A stretch of 64,000 nucleotides of DNA, from contig NZ_JAJVKV010000011.1 in the NCBI RefSeq assembly GCF_024198175.1, positions 186,001-250,000 of the forward strand, in the 5' to 3' direction. A program made the position numbers and the translations under genes. Each line of letters starts with the position of its first letter. Positions within the stretch are counted from its first letter, which is position 1. Shown here piece by piece: positions 8,611 to 41,199 of the stretch. The stretch is from Pyxidicoccus xibeiensis. Lineage in GTDB: Bacteria; Myxococcota; Myxococcia; Myxococcales; Myxococcaceae. The notes under the pieces are model-generated. The model did no database searches and was not told where the DNA came from. It saw nothing but the letters and a program-made list of their open reading frames with translations.

Positions 8611-9606
8611 TCAAAGTGTGCGCGGCGACTTCTCGCGGTGGTCCGCCTTCAGCTCGCGCAGGCCCTCTTCGATGCTCCTGCGGCCCTCGTAGCCCAGCTC
8701 GCGGCGCGCCTTCTCGTCGCTCACCGTCACCTCGCGCCCCATCAGCAGGAACTCGGTGCGGGACAGGGGCGGCCGGCCGCCCAGGTGGAGCGTGCCCCAC
8801 AGCAGGTCGCCCAGGGTGGCCAGCAACGACGCCAGGCCCGCGGGCACCGAGCGCGTGCCCGCGTCCACACCCTGCGTCGCGAGGAGCTTGGTGATGAAGT
8901 CGCGGAACACCACCGGCTCGCCGTCGGTGAGGAAGTACGCCTCGCCGCCACGGCCCTTCTCCGCCGCCAGCAGCGCGCCCTCCACGCAGTTGGCCACGTG
9001 GCAGGTGGAGGAGAGGTAGCGCCCGCCGCCGAACCACATGAAGCGCTTCGAGCGCACCGCTTCCACGAACTCCGGAAGCAGCGACGTGTCACCGCGTCCC
9101 CAGACGAAGCGGGGCCGCACGGCCACGGTGGTGAACTCCGGGGAGTTGACGCTCAGCACGAGCCGCTCCGCCTCCGCCTTGGTGGAGGGATAGTCGCCGA
9201 TGGGGCGCTCCGGCACCGGCCACGTCTCGTTCACCTTCACCAACTGCCTGCCATCCACCAGCACCGCCTCCGTGCTGATGTGCACGAAGCGCTTCACGCC
9301 CGCCGCGCGCGCCGCCTCCAGCACCCGCTCGGTGCCGCGCACGTTGGCCTCGTAGAACGCCTCGCGCGGGCCCCAGGACTTCACGTACGCGGCCGCGTGG
9401 AAGACGGTGTCGCAGCCCTCCATGCCGGGCCGCAGCTTGTCCGCGTCGGACAGGTCCCCCTCGAAGGGCTCGGCCCCCGCCTCCGTCACCGCCGCTACCG
9501 CCGTGGACGAGCGCGCCAGCGCGCGCACCGAGTCCCCGCGTGCCCTCAACGCCGTGATGAGGTTCCTGCCCACGAAGCCCGAACCGCCGGTGACGAACGC
9601 GCGCAT
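8611..9606 (-). CDS. NAD-dependent epimerase/dehydratase (extended SDR)
   Basis: A protein of 331 residues from ATG 9606, with GGGGAG six bases upstream. The N-terminus has the NAD(P)-binding motif TGGSGFVG. A conserved DLSDAD, an HAAAYVK segment, a catalytic Ser in HISTEAV and the YPSTK (YxxxK) pair follow. This order fits extended short-chain dehydrogenases of the epimerase or 3-beta-hydroxysteroid dehydrogenase-like branch. The substrate cannot be told. It is divergent from the nucleotidyltransferase gene. Confidence 0.85.
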   Translation of the reverse strand: MRAFVTGGSGFVGRNLITALRARGDSVRALARSSTAVAAVTEAGAEPFEGDLSDADKLRPGMEGCDTVFHAAAYVKSWGPREAFYEANVRGTERVLEAARAAGVKRFVHISTEAVLVDGRQLVKVNETWPVPERPIGDYPSTKAEAERLVLSVNSPEFTTVAVRPRFVWGRGDTSLLPEFVEAVRSKRFMWFGGGRYLSSTCHVANCVEGALLAAEKGRGGEAYFLTDGEPVVFRDFITKLLATQGVDAGTRSVPAGLASLLATLGDLLWGTLHLGGRPPLSRTEFLLMGREVTVSDEKARRELGYEGRRSIEEGLRELKADHREKSPRTL

Positions 9607-9701
9607 CGACTGCTCCCCTGTCCTGAAGCCCACGCGCTCCTACCACCACCCGTGTCGCTCGCGGTAGCCTTCCGGGGAACTCCAGAGACGCCGAGGCCCC
9701 C

Positions 9702-10727
9702 GTGCTTGATGAAGACCTCCCCCTGGTCGGAATGACGGAGAGCCTGCACGTCAACTCCGCCCTCTTTGGCTTCGTCAGCCTGAGCAGGCTGGTCTTCCCG
9801 CGCCGCATCCGCGCCTGCTACCTGCTGGGAAGCCATGCGACGAGCGAGGCGGTGGAGGAGAGCGACGTAGACCTGACGGTCGTCTTCAAGGACCGCTTCC
9901 AGCCCGGAGAGCGCGAGCGGTGCGCCCACTTCCGTCAGGCACTGGCCGGGCTGACCCGGATTCCGCTCGACCTCACCGTGGTGGACGAGGCGCAGCTGCT
10001 GGAGGAAGGCGAGGTGAAGCTCAAGCGCGCCTCCCTGCTGGTGGCGGGAGAGGACATCCGCGACCAGGTGCCCACCATGTCCCCGGAGCGGTGGCTGCGC
10101 TACTGCATGCACGGGCCCTACTTCTTCATGGAGCGTGGCCGCGCCCGAGGCGAGGGCGAGCCCCTGCGCTATCCCCTGGGCCCTCCGGACCCGAATGGCG
10201 AGTTCCACGGCTACGACTTCCGCGAGACGCTGGACGCGAAGGGGCAGCTGTACCGGGGCTTCAAGGAGCTCGTCGCCCTGGCCACATGGCTGGCCGCCTC
10301 CGCGGTAGCGCGGACCGGACGCAGCACCGCCTCCACGCGCGAGGCCTTCGCCGCACACCGCGAGTACGTCAACGACGCGTGGACGCCCCTGTTCACGGAC
10401 ATCTACGCGTGCCGCGAGCGCTGGGGCTATCGGCTGCCCGAGGCCCGGGAGGACCGCGAGCACCTGCGCGCGCTCTGCGCACGGATGGTGGATGCGGAGA
10501 ACCACTTCCTCGCGGGCTATCGCGAGTACCTGCTGACGGAGGTGCGGCGGGGCGCGCTGGCGGACCGGCTGCTCGCCGTCCAGCGCCTGGGCGACATCCT
10601 CTACCCCGATGACGAGGTGCGCGCCGCGCTGGAGTCACTGACGGGCTCGCCGGAGGACTCGCTTCGCGAGGCGGCCCGCGAAGCGCTCCGGAAGCGGAAG
10701 CAGTACGGCGCGCCCCCCACCCGCTAA
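9702..10727 (+). CDS. Nucleotidyltransferase-fold protein
   Basis: A protein of 341 residues from GTG 9702 (GAGG upstream); ATG at 9732 is a possible alternative. Residues of about 41-60 carry the nucleotidyltransferase signature GSHATSEAVEESDVDL: a GS pair followed by DVD, which would bind metal and nucleotide. A third acidic residue probably lies in IPLDLTVVDE. The long helical C-terminal region resembles the substrate-binding part of aminoglycoside-type nucleotidyltransferases, but no specific resistance family is evident. It converges with the NRPS gene across a hairpin. Confidence 0.7.
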   Translation: MLDEDLPLVGMTESLHVNSALFGFVSLSRLVFPRRIRACYLLGSHATSEAVEESDVDLTVVFKDRFQPGERERCAHFRQALAGLTRIPLDLTVVDEAQLLEEGEVKLKRASLLVAGEDIRDQVPTMSPERWLRYCMHGPYFFMERGRARGEGEPLRYPLGPPDPNGEFHGYDFRETLDAKGQLYRGFKELVALATWLAASAVARTGRSTASTREAFAAHREYVNDAWTPLFTDIYACRERWGYRLPEAREDREHLRALCARMVDAENHFLAGYREYLLTEVRRGALADRLLAVQRLGDILYPDDEVRAALESLTGSPEDSLREAAREALRKRKQYGAPPTR

Positions 10728-10761
10728 GCCACCCGCGGCAGGTCCTGTCAGGAGCCTCACC

Positions 10762-10782
10762 GCCCAGGCCGAAAGCCTGGGC
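10762..10782. terminator. Hairpin between convergent genes
   Basis: GCCCAGGC and GCCTGGGC form a perfect 8-bp stem with loop CGAAA. It lies between the nucleotidyltransferase stop and the NRPS stop, so it could end transcription from both sides. There is only a short T-rich tail (TTCT). Confidence 0.55.
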
Positions 10783-10809
10783 TTCTGCGCGATTCTGATT
10801 CCCGAGGGC

Positions 10810-35226
<24,417 letters not shown>

Positions 35227-35255
35227 GGTCTGGAAGGTGACGGGGGAGTCCTGAA

Positions 35256-35274
35256 CTTCCGCTCCTACCGGAAG
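35256..35274. promoter_or_regulatory. Small inverted repeat upstream of the megasynthase start
   Basis: CTTCCG and CGGAAG, seven bases apart, lie 30 bp upstream of the NRPS start codon. It could be an operator or a leader hairpin. No clear -35/-10 boxes are recognisable around it. Confidence 0.25.
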
Positions 35275-35377
35275 GTCCAGGATACGTCACAATGGAGTCC
35301 AAGACCTGGAACCGGACTGCCCGTCGCCCTTCCTGAAACCAGGGCCGGCCAGTGCCGGGACGCGGCTGGGTCACGTC

Positions 35378-35503
35378 ATGGTGATGGGCTACCACGAGAA
35401 CTCGCCGCAGCTCGTCGAGTCCCGGAAGCTCATCGCCTGGTGCCGCGAGCACGGCATCTCCGCGGACATGCCGTACGGCCAGGCCGAGCACTTCCTGCGC
35501 TGA
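35378..35503 (+). pseudogene. Relic 3' end of an unidentified gene
   Basis: A 41-codon frame with protein-like composition (GYHENSPQL, then WCREHGI, ending GQAEHFLR) runs to a stop at 35501-35503. The same frame extends upstream without an obvious start or ribosome site. It looks like the C-terminal tail of a larger enzyme, possibly a polysaccharide deacetylase, left beside the NRPS gene. The identity is a guess. Confidence 0.35.
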
Positions 35504-35505
35504 CG

Positions 35506-36690
35506 TCAGAACATGTCGCGGATGGACGGCGGCGGCCCGGAGAACAGGGCCATGGCCGTGCGCACCGACGCGTCGTCCACCCGCACGAAGGCGCCCATCG
35601 TGCGCAGCGCCTCCGCCGACATGAAGCCCGTGTACAGCGAGGACAGCGTCCGCACGTTCATCGCCATCCGGCCCTCACCGCCGCGCCGCACGCGCGCCTC
35701 GCCGTCGGAGACCTCCAGCACGAAGCGCCCGTGGTTCTCCGGGAACAGCTCGTCCTCCACCTCCAGGTGGAGCGTGCCGGAGAACCCCGCGGGCCAGCCG
35801 CGCGCCTGCAGCGCAGTGGCGACATCCAGCACGCGAATCATCCAGTGCATGTGCAGCTTCACGGAGTAGGTCTGCTCCTTGAGCATCCGGAGCAGCGGCT
35901 CGTCCCCGCCGCCGAACCACACCGCTTCCGTGGCCAGGGACTGGTGGTCGCCCAGGAAGGACCACAGCCGCAGCGCGGCCTCGCGCGTGTTGGCCACGAA
36001 GTCCGACAGGAGCAGCTCCTGCTTCCACCCCTGGAGCTGCTTGCGCACCACGTACAGGTAGCCCTCCACTCCGGACGTGCCCTCCACGAGGTAGCCATGG
36101 GCCTGCCCGTCTCGCGGCGTCCGCACGCGGCTCCACACGTAGGCGCCGCGGTCCAGCCAGCCCTGCCGTGAGCGCGCGGTGCGCTGGTAGCACTCGGTGA
36201 TGGCGGCCTCGTCCCGCGCCTCGATGGCGCGCAGCGACAGGGGGCGCTCGTGGAAGCTCAGCGACGGCACCTGGACGCGGTACTCGTAGCGGGCGCCGGC
36301 CTGCTCATAGCCCACGCGCCGGTAGAGGGGCTGGGTGGCGGGGTACAGCGTGGACAGCGGAGCCCCGGTGGCGCGGGCATCGCGCAGCAGGTGGGTCATC
36401 AGGGTCGTCGCGGTGCCGTGTCCCCGGTAGACAGGGTGCACGCCCACGCCACCCACGCCGACAGTCGGGACGCTGCGCCCGCCGTACCACTGGCCCATCT
36501 TCATGTAGACCAGGGTGCCGACCACCTGCCCGTCGTGGCGCAGCAGCCGCAGGTCGTCCCGGCCGACGCGCTGGGCCCAGGCCAGCGCATCCGCGGCAGA
36601 CATGGCGTACGACTGCTGCATCACCTCCGCCGCGGCTGCCAGCTCCTGCTCGTCTCGCGGCTGCCCGTAGTCTCCCGACGTCGTCTCCAC
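35506..36690 (-). CDS. Eis-like GNAT N-acetyltransferase
   Basis: A protein of 394 residues with the Eis layout: an N-terminal GNAT domain, a second GNAT-like domain and a C-terminal SCP2-type domain. The acetyl-CoA loop is VGGVGVHPVYRGHGTAT (about residues 78-94, the RxxGxG/A element). The protein ends in a free aromatic carboxyl terminus (DMF), a position used as catalytic base in Mycobacterium Eis. The family acetylates amines, including aminoglycosides. It starts just upstream of the megasynthase in the same orientation, separated by a gene relic. It might modify or detoxify the NRPS product, or be unrelated. Length is usual for the family. Confidence 0.8.
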   Translation of the reverse strand: METTSGDYGQPRDEQELAAAAEVMQQSYAMSAADALAWAQRVGRDDLRLLRHDGQVVGTLVYMKMGQWYGGRSVPTVGVGGVGVHPVYRGHGTATTLMTHLLRDARATGAPLSTLYPATQPLYRRVGYEQAGARYEYRVQVPSLSFHERPLSLRAIEARDEAAITECYQRTARSRQGWLDRGAYVWSRVRTPRDGQAHGYLVEGTSGVEGYLYVVRKQLQGWKQELLLSDFVANTREAALRLWSFLGDHQSLATEAVWFGGGDEPLLRMLKEQTYSVKLHMHWMIRVLDVATALQARGWPAGFSGTLHLEVEDELFPENHGRFVLEVSDGEARVRRGGEGRMAMNVRTLSSLYTGFMSAEALRTMGAFVRVDDASVRTAMALFSGPPPSIRDMF

Positions 36691-36742
36691 GTGGTTCCCC
36701 TTCCCGGCTCGCGCCCGGCGCGCGCTGAAATGCGTAGCACGC

Positions 36743-37249
36743 TCAGGACGGGAGGGTCAGCCTGTCCAGCAGCAGGCCGAAGAAGGCTCCGTCACCGCGA
36801 AAGCACCAGCCCAGGTGGGTGTGGCATGCGGAACAGTGCGCCACCTGCCACAGGAAGCCGGGGAACCACGTCTCCTCGGCGGTGGGAGGCCCGTCCGCGG
36901 TGCAGCCCTCCGCCAGGGCGAAGCAGCCGAAGTGGAAGACGATGCCGAACGGGTTCACCCGCGTGTGCGCATGCCGGCCGCTGACGGCGATGCGATGGCG
37001 CTCGCGCGTCACCGGGTGACCGCACCGCGCGCAGCACAGCGGCGTCTCCGGCTCCCGCGTCTCCAGGGACTGCTCCGCTTCCGCCTCGGGCGTCTGGGGC
37101 GCGCCGGAGGCAGACCCCTTGAGCCGGTATTCCCCACCGGGGTGCCACTCCGCCCCGTGACTGGCCGCCTGCATCCACCCTCCCGAGCCTGGGCCCACGG
37201 CGCTCAGGTAACACCGGTGCGCGCGAAGCGGGAGGGGCCCGGCGCTCAC
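36743..37249 (-). CDS. CULT-domain protein (bacterial cereblon-like)
   Basis: A protein of 168 residues. The C-terminal 100 residues match the CULT domain known from cereblon, the thalidomide-binding E3 adaptor, and from small bacterial homologues. The zinc ligands are C73/C76 (CARCGH) and C139/C142 (CSACHTH). The ligand cage is complete: W128 (ETWFPG), W134 (FLWQVAHC), W148 and F150 (HLGWCF) correspond to W380, W386, W400 and F402 of human cereblon. The GTG start at 37249 overlaps the stop of the FHA gene (GTGA), so translation is coupled. An ATG at residue 26 is an alternative. The first 65 residues are low-complexity. The natural ligand is unknown; CULT domains bind cyclic imides and uracil-like compounds. 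Confidence 0.85.
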   Translation of the reverse strand: MSAGPLPLRAHRCYLSAVGPGSGGWMQAASHGAEWHPGGEYRLKGSASGAPQTPEAEAEQSLETREPETPLCCARCGHPVTRERHRIAVSGRHAHTRVNPFGIVFHFGCFALAEGCTADGPPTAEETWFPGFLWQVAHCSACHTHLGWCFRGDGAFFGLLLDRLTLPS

Positions 37250-37776
37250 AGGGAGGCGCGCTGCCGCATCTTCACGTAGAACGAGGGCGCGAGCAGGAAG
37301 GCGAACGTCGCATCGCCGAAGCCCAGCAGGTCGCCGTCTCGCACGTGCAGCTCACCGCCCGGCTCCAGCTGCTTCGCGTTGATGAAGGTGCCGTTGCTGG
37401 AGCGCAGGTCCACCAGCGTGCAGCCCGCGGCGGGGCCGTGCCAGCACAGCTGCGCGTGGCGCTTGGAGACGGAGGGCTCGTTCACCACCAGGTCACAGTC
37501 CGGCTGGCGGCCCACGGTGAGCACGTCCTGGCCCTCCACGGGCGGCAGCGTGGCCACGGTGAGCGCGTCGAAGTGGAGCCAGAGGGCCACCTGCTGCCGC
37601 TCCAGGCTGGGGATGTCGCGAGCCATCGTCGTGCGCGCGGCGCCCATCTTCAGCGCCAGCTGCGCCATCACCGGGCTGGGCGGCTTCTGCACCAGCACGA
37701 AGGGCCCCACCTGGCGGCAGAAGAACGACTCGGTCAGCTGCCTGCTCAGCGCTCGCAGCTCCTGGACGGTCATCAT
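37246..37776 (-). CDS. FHA-domain protein
   Basis: A protein of 176 residues. The C-terminal part (about 85-160) is a forkhead-associated domain, with GRQPDCD, SVSKRHAQL and the SSNGTF turn that binds phosphothreonine. The N-terminal 80 residues are helical with no recognised fold. It follows the ATPase gene by 19 bases and overlaps the CULT gene, so the three form an operon. FHA proteins usually read out Ser/Thr kinase signalling, which is extensive in myxobacteria. Confidence 0.85.
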   Translation of the reverse strand: MMTVQELRALSRQLTESFFCRQVGPFVLVQKPPSPVMAQLALKMGAARTTMARDIPSLERQQVALWLHFDALTVATLPPVEGQDVLTVGRQPDCDLVVNEPSVSKRHAQLCWHGPAAGCTLVDLRSSNGTFINAKQLEPGGELHVRDGDLLGFGDATFAFLLAPSFYVKMRQRASL

Positions 37777-37795
37777 GATGGAAGGCTCCCCCGTG

Positions 37796-39328
37796 TCATT
37801 CCCGCGCGGCGTGCTCGTCGCGAGCCTGCACGATATGCCGGTAGGGCACCACGCGCACCAGCTCCGCGAGCGTCGTCGTCCTCGCCGCGACCTTGTCCAC
37901 CGCGTCCTCCACCAGCGTCCGCAGGCCGTGCTGGCGCGCGTGGCGGCGCAGCTCCACGGCGGGCGCGCCCCGGCCGATGAGGTCCTGCAGGTCCGGGTCC
38001 ACCACCAGCAGCTCGAAGATGCCGGAGCGGCCCCGGTAGCCGGTGTGCTGGCACGCCTCGCAGCCCCGCCCCGCGTAGGGCTGCACGCCCTTCAGCAGCC
38101 CGCCGAGCAGCGCCTCCTGCTCCTCGGTGGGGCGGACGGGCTCCTGGCACTTCTCGCAGATGCGGCGCACCAGTCGCTGGGCCAGCACCGCCAGCAGTGA
38201 GTCGCTGATGTCCACGTCATCCAGCTTCAGCCCGCGCATGCGGGCCACCGCGCCCACGGCGTCGGCGGTGTGCAGGGTGCCCAGCACCACGTGGCCCGTG
38301 GCGGCGGCCATGAGGGCCGTGCTGCCCGTCTCCAGGTCGCGAATCTCGCCGACCAGCATGACGTTGGGGTCCTGCCGCAGCATGGCCCGCAGCAGCGTCG
38401 CGTGCGGCATCTGCGCCGTCACCTGCTTCTGGTTCACCTTGGGGACGTAGTACTCGATGGGGTCCTCGGCGGTGATGATCTTCCGCCGGCCGTCATTGAG
38501 CCGGGCCAGCGCCGAGTACAGCGTCGTCGTCTTGCCGCTGCCCGTGGGCCCGGTGACGAGCACCAGCCCCTCCGGGTTGGACAGGAGCCGGAGGAAGAGC
38601 GTCTGCATGTCCGGCGACATGCCCAGCCGCTCCACCGGCACCAGGCCCACGTCGGCGTCGAGGATGCGGATGACCACGTCCTCGCCCACGGGGCTCGGCA
38701 CCACGCTGACGCGGAAGTCCACCAGCTTGCGGCCGCTCGCGCCCTCCACGAGCGCCCGGAGCCGGCCGTCCTGCGGGCGGCGGCGCTCGGTGATGTCCAG
38801 CCCGGCCAGCAACTTGATGCGGCTGACCACCTCCGGCAGCGAGCGCGGGTCGATGTCCGTGTACGACTGGTGGAGGATGCCGTCGACGCGGTAGCGCAGG
38901 TCGACGTCGTCGAAGTAGCCCTCCAGGTGGATGTCGGACGCCTTCAGCTCCACGGCGGTGGAGAGCACGTGGTCCACCAGCTCCACGGCGGAGGGCGCCT
39001 GGGACAGCGGCACCCGCGTCTTGAGCGTGAGGTCCGCCGTGACGCGAGGCCCCGCGCCGAAGCCCAGCTCCAGCGCGGACTCGACTTCGTAGTGGTTGAG
39101 GCGGATGGGAACGAGGGGGCGCCGCAGGAACTCGGTGATGAGCTCGAGGACGGCCCGGTTGTCCGGCTGCACCATGCCCACCGTGACCGGCGCGTCGGTG
39201 GCGGTGGGGTCCACCTTGCCCAGCACCACCACCTGGTTGCGCCGGCAGAAGGACTCCGGCAGCAGCCGGAGCGAGGGACGGTCCAGGGTGAACTGGGAGA
39301 GCTCTGAGAAGGGCGGGACGTCCGACAT
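37796..39328 (-). CDS. PilB/GspE-family secretion or pilus assembly ATPase
   Basis: A protein of 510 residues. The N-terminal domain is followed by the hexameric ATPase core: Walker A GPTGSGKTTT (about residue 259), Asp-box, Walker B region VGEIRDLET, His-box LGTLHTADA, and a zinc site from CEKC and CEAC. These are hallmarks of assembly ATPases of type II secretion and type IV pili. No pilin, platform or secretin genes are adjacent, so it is not a complete system here. It is followed by FHA and CULT genes in one operon, so it may be a regulatory or orphan paralogue of the type IV pilus motor. Confidence 0.85.
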   Translation of the reverse strand: MSDVPPFSELSQFTLDRPSLRLLPESFCRRNQVVVLGKVDPTATDAPVTVGMVQPDNRAVLELITEFLRRPLVPIRLNHYEVESALELGFGAGPRVTADLTLKTRVPLSQAPSAVELVDHVLSTAVELKASDIHLEGYFDDVDLRYRVDGILHQSYTDIDPRSLPEVVSRIKLLAGLDITERRRPQDGRLRALVEGASGRKLVDFRVSVVPSPVGEDVVIRILDADVGLVPVERLGMSPDMQTLFLRLLSNPEGLVLVTGPTGSGKTTTLYSALARLNDGRRKIITAEDPIEYYVPKVNQKQVTAQMPHATLLRAMLRQDPNVMLVGEIRDLETGSTALMAAATGHVVLGTLHTADAVGAVARMRGLKLDDVDISDSLLAVLAQRLVRRICEKCQEPVRPTEEQEALLGGLLKGVQPYAGRGCEACQHTGYRGRSGIFELLVVDPDLQDLIGRGAPAVELRRHARQHGLRTLVEDAVDKVAARTTTLAELVRVVPYRHIVQARDEHAARE

Positions 39329-39352
39329 GACGCCCCGGATTATCAGGTAGGC

Positions 39353-39418
39353 GCGTCAGGCGTCGAGGACCGCCCGGGCCAGCGGACCGAGGCGCGCCGG
39401 GTCGGCACTCACTCCGAT
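39353..39418. repeat. Relic of an ECF41 sigma gene 3' end, direct repeat copy 1
   Basis: These 66 bases match 41858-41923, the 3' end of the ECF41 gene, with about eight differences and in the same orientation. On the minus strand it reads ADPARLGPLARAVLDA then stop, against ADPARLGQLDLAVLDA in the intact gene. The rest of the sigma gene is absent. The two copies flank the epimerase gene, the first sigma gene and a decayed gene. Confidence 0.8.
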
Positions 39419-39529
39419 TGGTACGCCGACGGGGCCCCCGACCTCGCGGCGCCGGCTTGCGCCCCTTCGACCGGCCCGGGACTCCCACCGCCCATGGCGG
39501 CCCCTACCTGAAAGAAAACGGCGGGCCAG

Positions 39530-39555
39530 GTCACGTTCGCGCGTGCTGTCCGGTC
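39530..39555 (+). promoter_or_regulatory. Possible degenerate ECF41-type promoter
   Basis: GTCACG, 16 bases, then GGTC resembles the ECF41 pattern GTCACA-N16-CGTC with one mismatch in each box. It ends nine bases before the ATG at 39564, so a transcript from here would be almost leaderless. Confidence 0.35.
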
Positions 39556-39563
39556 TTGCCTGC

Positions 39564-40190
39564 ATGACCCTACGACTCCTCGTGCTTGGCGCGACAGGCA
39601 AGACCGGAACCCACATCCTCGACCTTGCGCTCGCGCGCGGGCACCAGGTGACGGCGTTCGTCCGTTCACCCCAGAAAATCGTGCGGCGCCACCCGGCGCT
39701 CTCCATCGTCCAGGGCGACCCGATGCAGGTGAACGCGCTCGCCCAGGCGCTTCCCGGGCATCACGCCGTCCTCTCCGCCCTCGGCCCATCGGGGCGGGAG
39801 GCCTTCCAACCGAACTCGCTCCTGGCCGAGTGCGCGGCCAGCACGGTGGCGGCGATGGAGCGGGCGTCCGTCACTCGCCTCGCCATGGTCTCCGCGGCGC
39901 TGCTGTTCCCCGGAGGGGGCCTGCGTTTCGCCCTCTTCCGCCGGCTGATTCGTCACCACCTCCGAGACCTCGTCGCCGCCGAGGCCGTGATTCGCGCCAC
40001 TCCCTTCGACTGGACGCTCGCGCGACCGCCACGACTGGTCGAAGCACCGGAGGAGACCTACCGAAGCGAGCGCGAAGCGCTGCCCACCGGCGCGTGGTCG
40101 ATGTCGTTCCGAGCCGTGGGGGCGTTCCTGCTCGATTGCATCGAGCAGGGAGCTCACACACGAGAAGTCGTCGGGCTTGCTCGGCGGTAG
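39564..40190 (+). CDS. NAD(P)-binding NmrA/epimerase-like protein
   Basis: A protein of 208 residues from ATG 39564 (a GTG at 39543 is less likely). The N-terminus has the dinucleotide-binding motif LGATGKTG, and the length and layout fit atypical SDRs of the NmrA/SDR_a5 type. It is followed within 60 bases by an ECF41 sigma factor gene. ECF41 factors are known to sit beside genes for carboxymuconolactone decarboxylases, oxidoreductases or epimerases and to control them, so this is likely the partner gene of that sigma factor. The substrate is unknown. Confidence 0.8.
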   Translation: MTLRLLVLGATGKTGTHILDLALARGHQVTAFVRSPQKIVRRHPALSIVQGDPMQVNALAQALPGHHAVLSALGPSGREAFQPNSLLAECAASTVAAMERASVTRLAMVSAALLFPGGGLRFALFRRLIRHHLRDLVAAEAVIRATPFDWTLARPPRLVEAPEETYRSEREALPTGAWSMSFRAVGAFLLDCIEQGAHTREVVGLARR

Positions 40191-40248
40191 CATGGCGCGT
40201 GCATCCCTTGTCACCCAACGGAGTGCTCATGCTCGCCAGGTTCCCCTG

Positions 40249-41154
40249 ATGGAAGGTCGGCTGTCGTTGGCGCGCCGCGTGGAGGCCTTCGAGTCGTGCC
40301 GTCACGAGCTCGTTGCGCTGTCGTACCGCATGCTCGGGGACCTCGGCCGCGCCGAGGACATGGTCCAGGAGGCCTGGCTGCGGTGGCAGGGCCACGAGGG
40401 CGACGTGGAGTCGTCGAGAGCGTTCCTCGTCACCGTCGTCACCCGCCTCTGCCTGAACGAGCTCGGCTCCGCCCGGGCGCGTCGGGAGGAGGCCCGCCCC
40501 GACCGCCTGCCCGAGCCCGTCGACCTCGACGATGGCGGCATCGCTCGGGTCGAGCGCGTGGAGCAGGTCTCCATGGCCTTCCTCGTCGCGCTCCAGCGCC
40601 TGACGCCCGCCGAGCGGGCCGTCCTGCTGCTCCACGAGGTCTTCGACTTCGGCCATCAGGAGATTGCCGAGCTCGTCGGCAACACCGCGGCGGCGTGCCG
40701 CAAGCTGCTCGAGCGCGCGCGCCGGAGCCTGGCGACCGAGCGGCGGATGCAAGCGGCCTCGCAGGAGGAGCATCGTCGCCTGCTCGCGGCCTTCCTGCAG
40801 GCAGCGTCAGGCGGTGACGTCCAGGGAATCGTCCGGCTCCTCGCCGAGGATGCGGTCATGGTGACCGACGGCGGGTCCGAGGGGCGCAGGTTTGCCGGCC
40901 AGCGCAACCTCTCGCAGCCCCTGCGGAACGCTGTACGCATTGCCGCCTTCGTCGTCGCGACCACGCGGCGCACCGCGAGCGCGCTCCGGGTCGAGGAGCG
41001 CCAGCTGAACGCCCAGCCGGCCGCCGTGTTCTGGAACGGCGACCAGCCCTTCGCGGCGCTGCTGCTCGCGGTCGCCGATGGGAAGGTCCAGCGCGTGTAC
41101 TTCCATGCCGACCTGCGGCGCCTGGGCCATCTCGGTCGTCCGGTTGACGCGTGA
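40249..41154 (+). CDS. ECF41-family RNA polymerase sigma factor (SigJ-like), copy 1
   Basis: A protein of 301 residues from ATG 40249; an earlier ATG (40192) is possible, but the conserved region begins right after 40249. Residues 10-75 form sigma region 2 (AYRMLGD-type element, AEDMVQEAWLRW). Region 4 includes LTPAERAVLLLHEVFDFGHQEIAEL, which lists an HTH. A C-terminal SnoaL-like domain of about 100 residues follows. ECF41 factors have this fused domain in place of an anti-sigma factor. The linker LPEP matches the ECF41 WLPEP motif in part, and DGGSE corresponds to DGGGK. It directly follows its likely target gene. Confidence 0.85.
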   Translation: MEGRLSLARRVEAFESCRHELVALSYRMLGDLGRAEDMVQEAWLRWQGHEGDVESSRAFLVTVVTRLCLNELGSARARREEARPDRLPEPVDLDDGGIARVERVEQVSMAFLVALQRLTPAERAVLLLHEVFDFGHQEIAELVGNTAAACRKLLERARRSLATERRMQAASQEEHRRLLAAFLQAASGGDVQGIVRLLAEDAVMVTDGGSEGRRFAGQRNLSQPLRNAVRIAAFVVATTRRTASALRVEERQLNAQPAAVFWNGDQPFAALLLAVADGKVQRVYFHADLRRLGHLGRPVDA

Positions 41155-41199
41155 CGCCCGCCGGGGCTCTGCCCCCGCGCCCCACCGAGAAACCGTGAG

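Noticed and set aside
35286-35320. GTCACA at 35287 upstream of the NRPS as a possible ECF41 promoter
   Set aside because: No CGTC follows at 16 bases, and on the plus strand it would read away from the NRPS.
40807-41199. Continuation of the minus-strand remnant frame into the first sigma gene
   Set aside because: The residues there are the antisense of conserved sigma and SnoaL-like sequence, so the frame is open only by chance.
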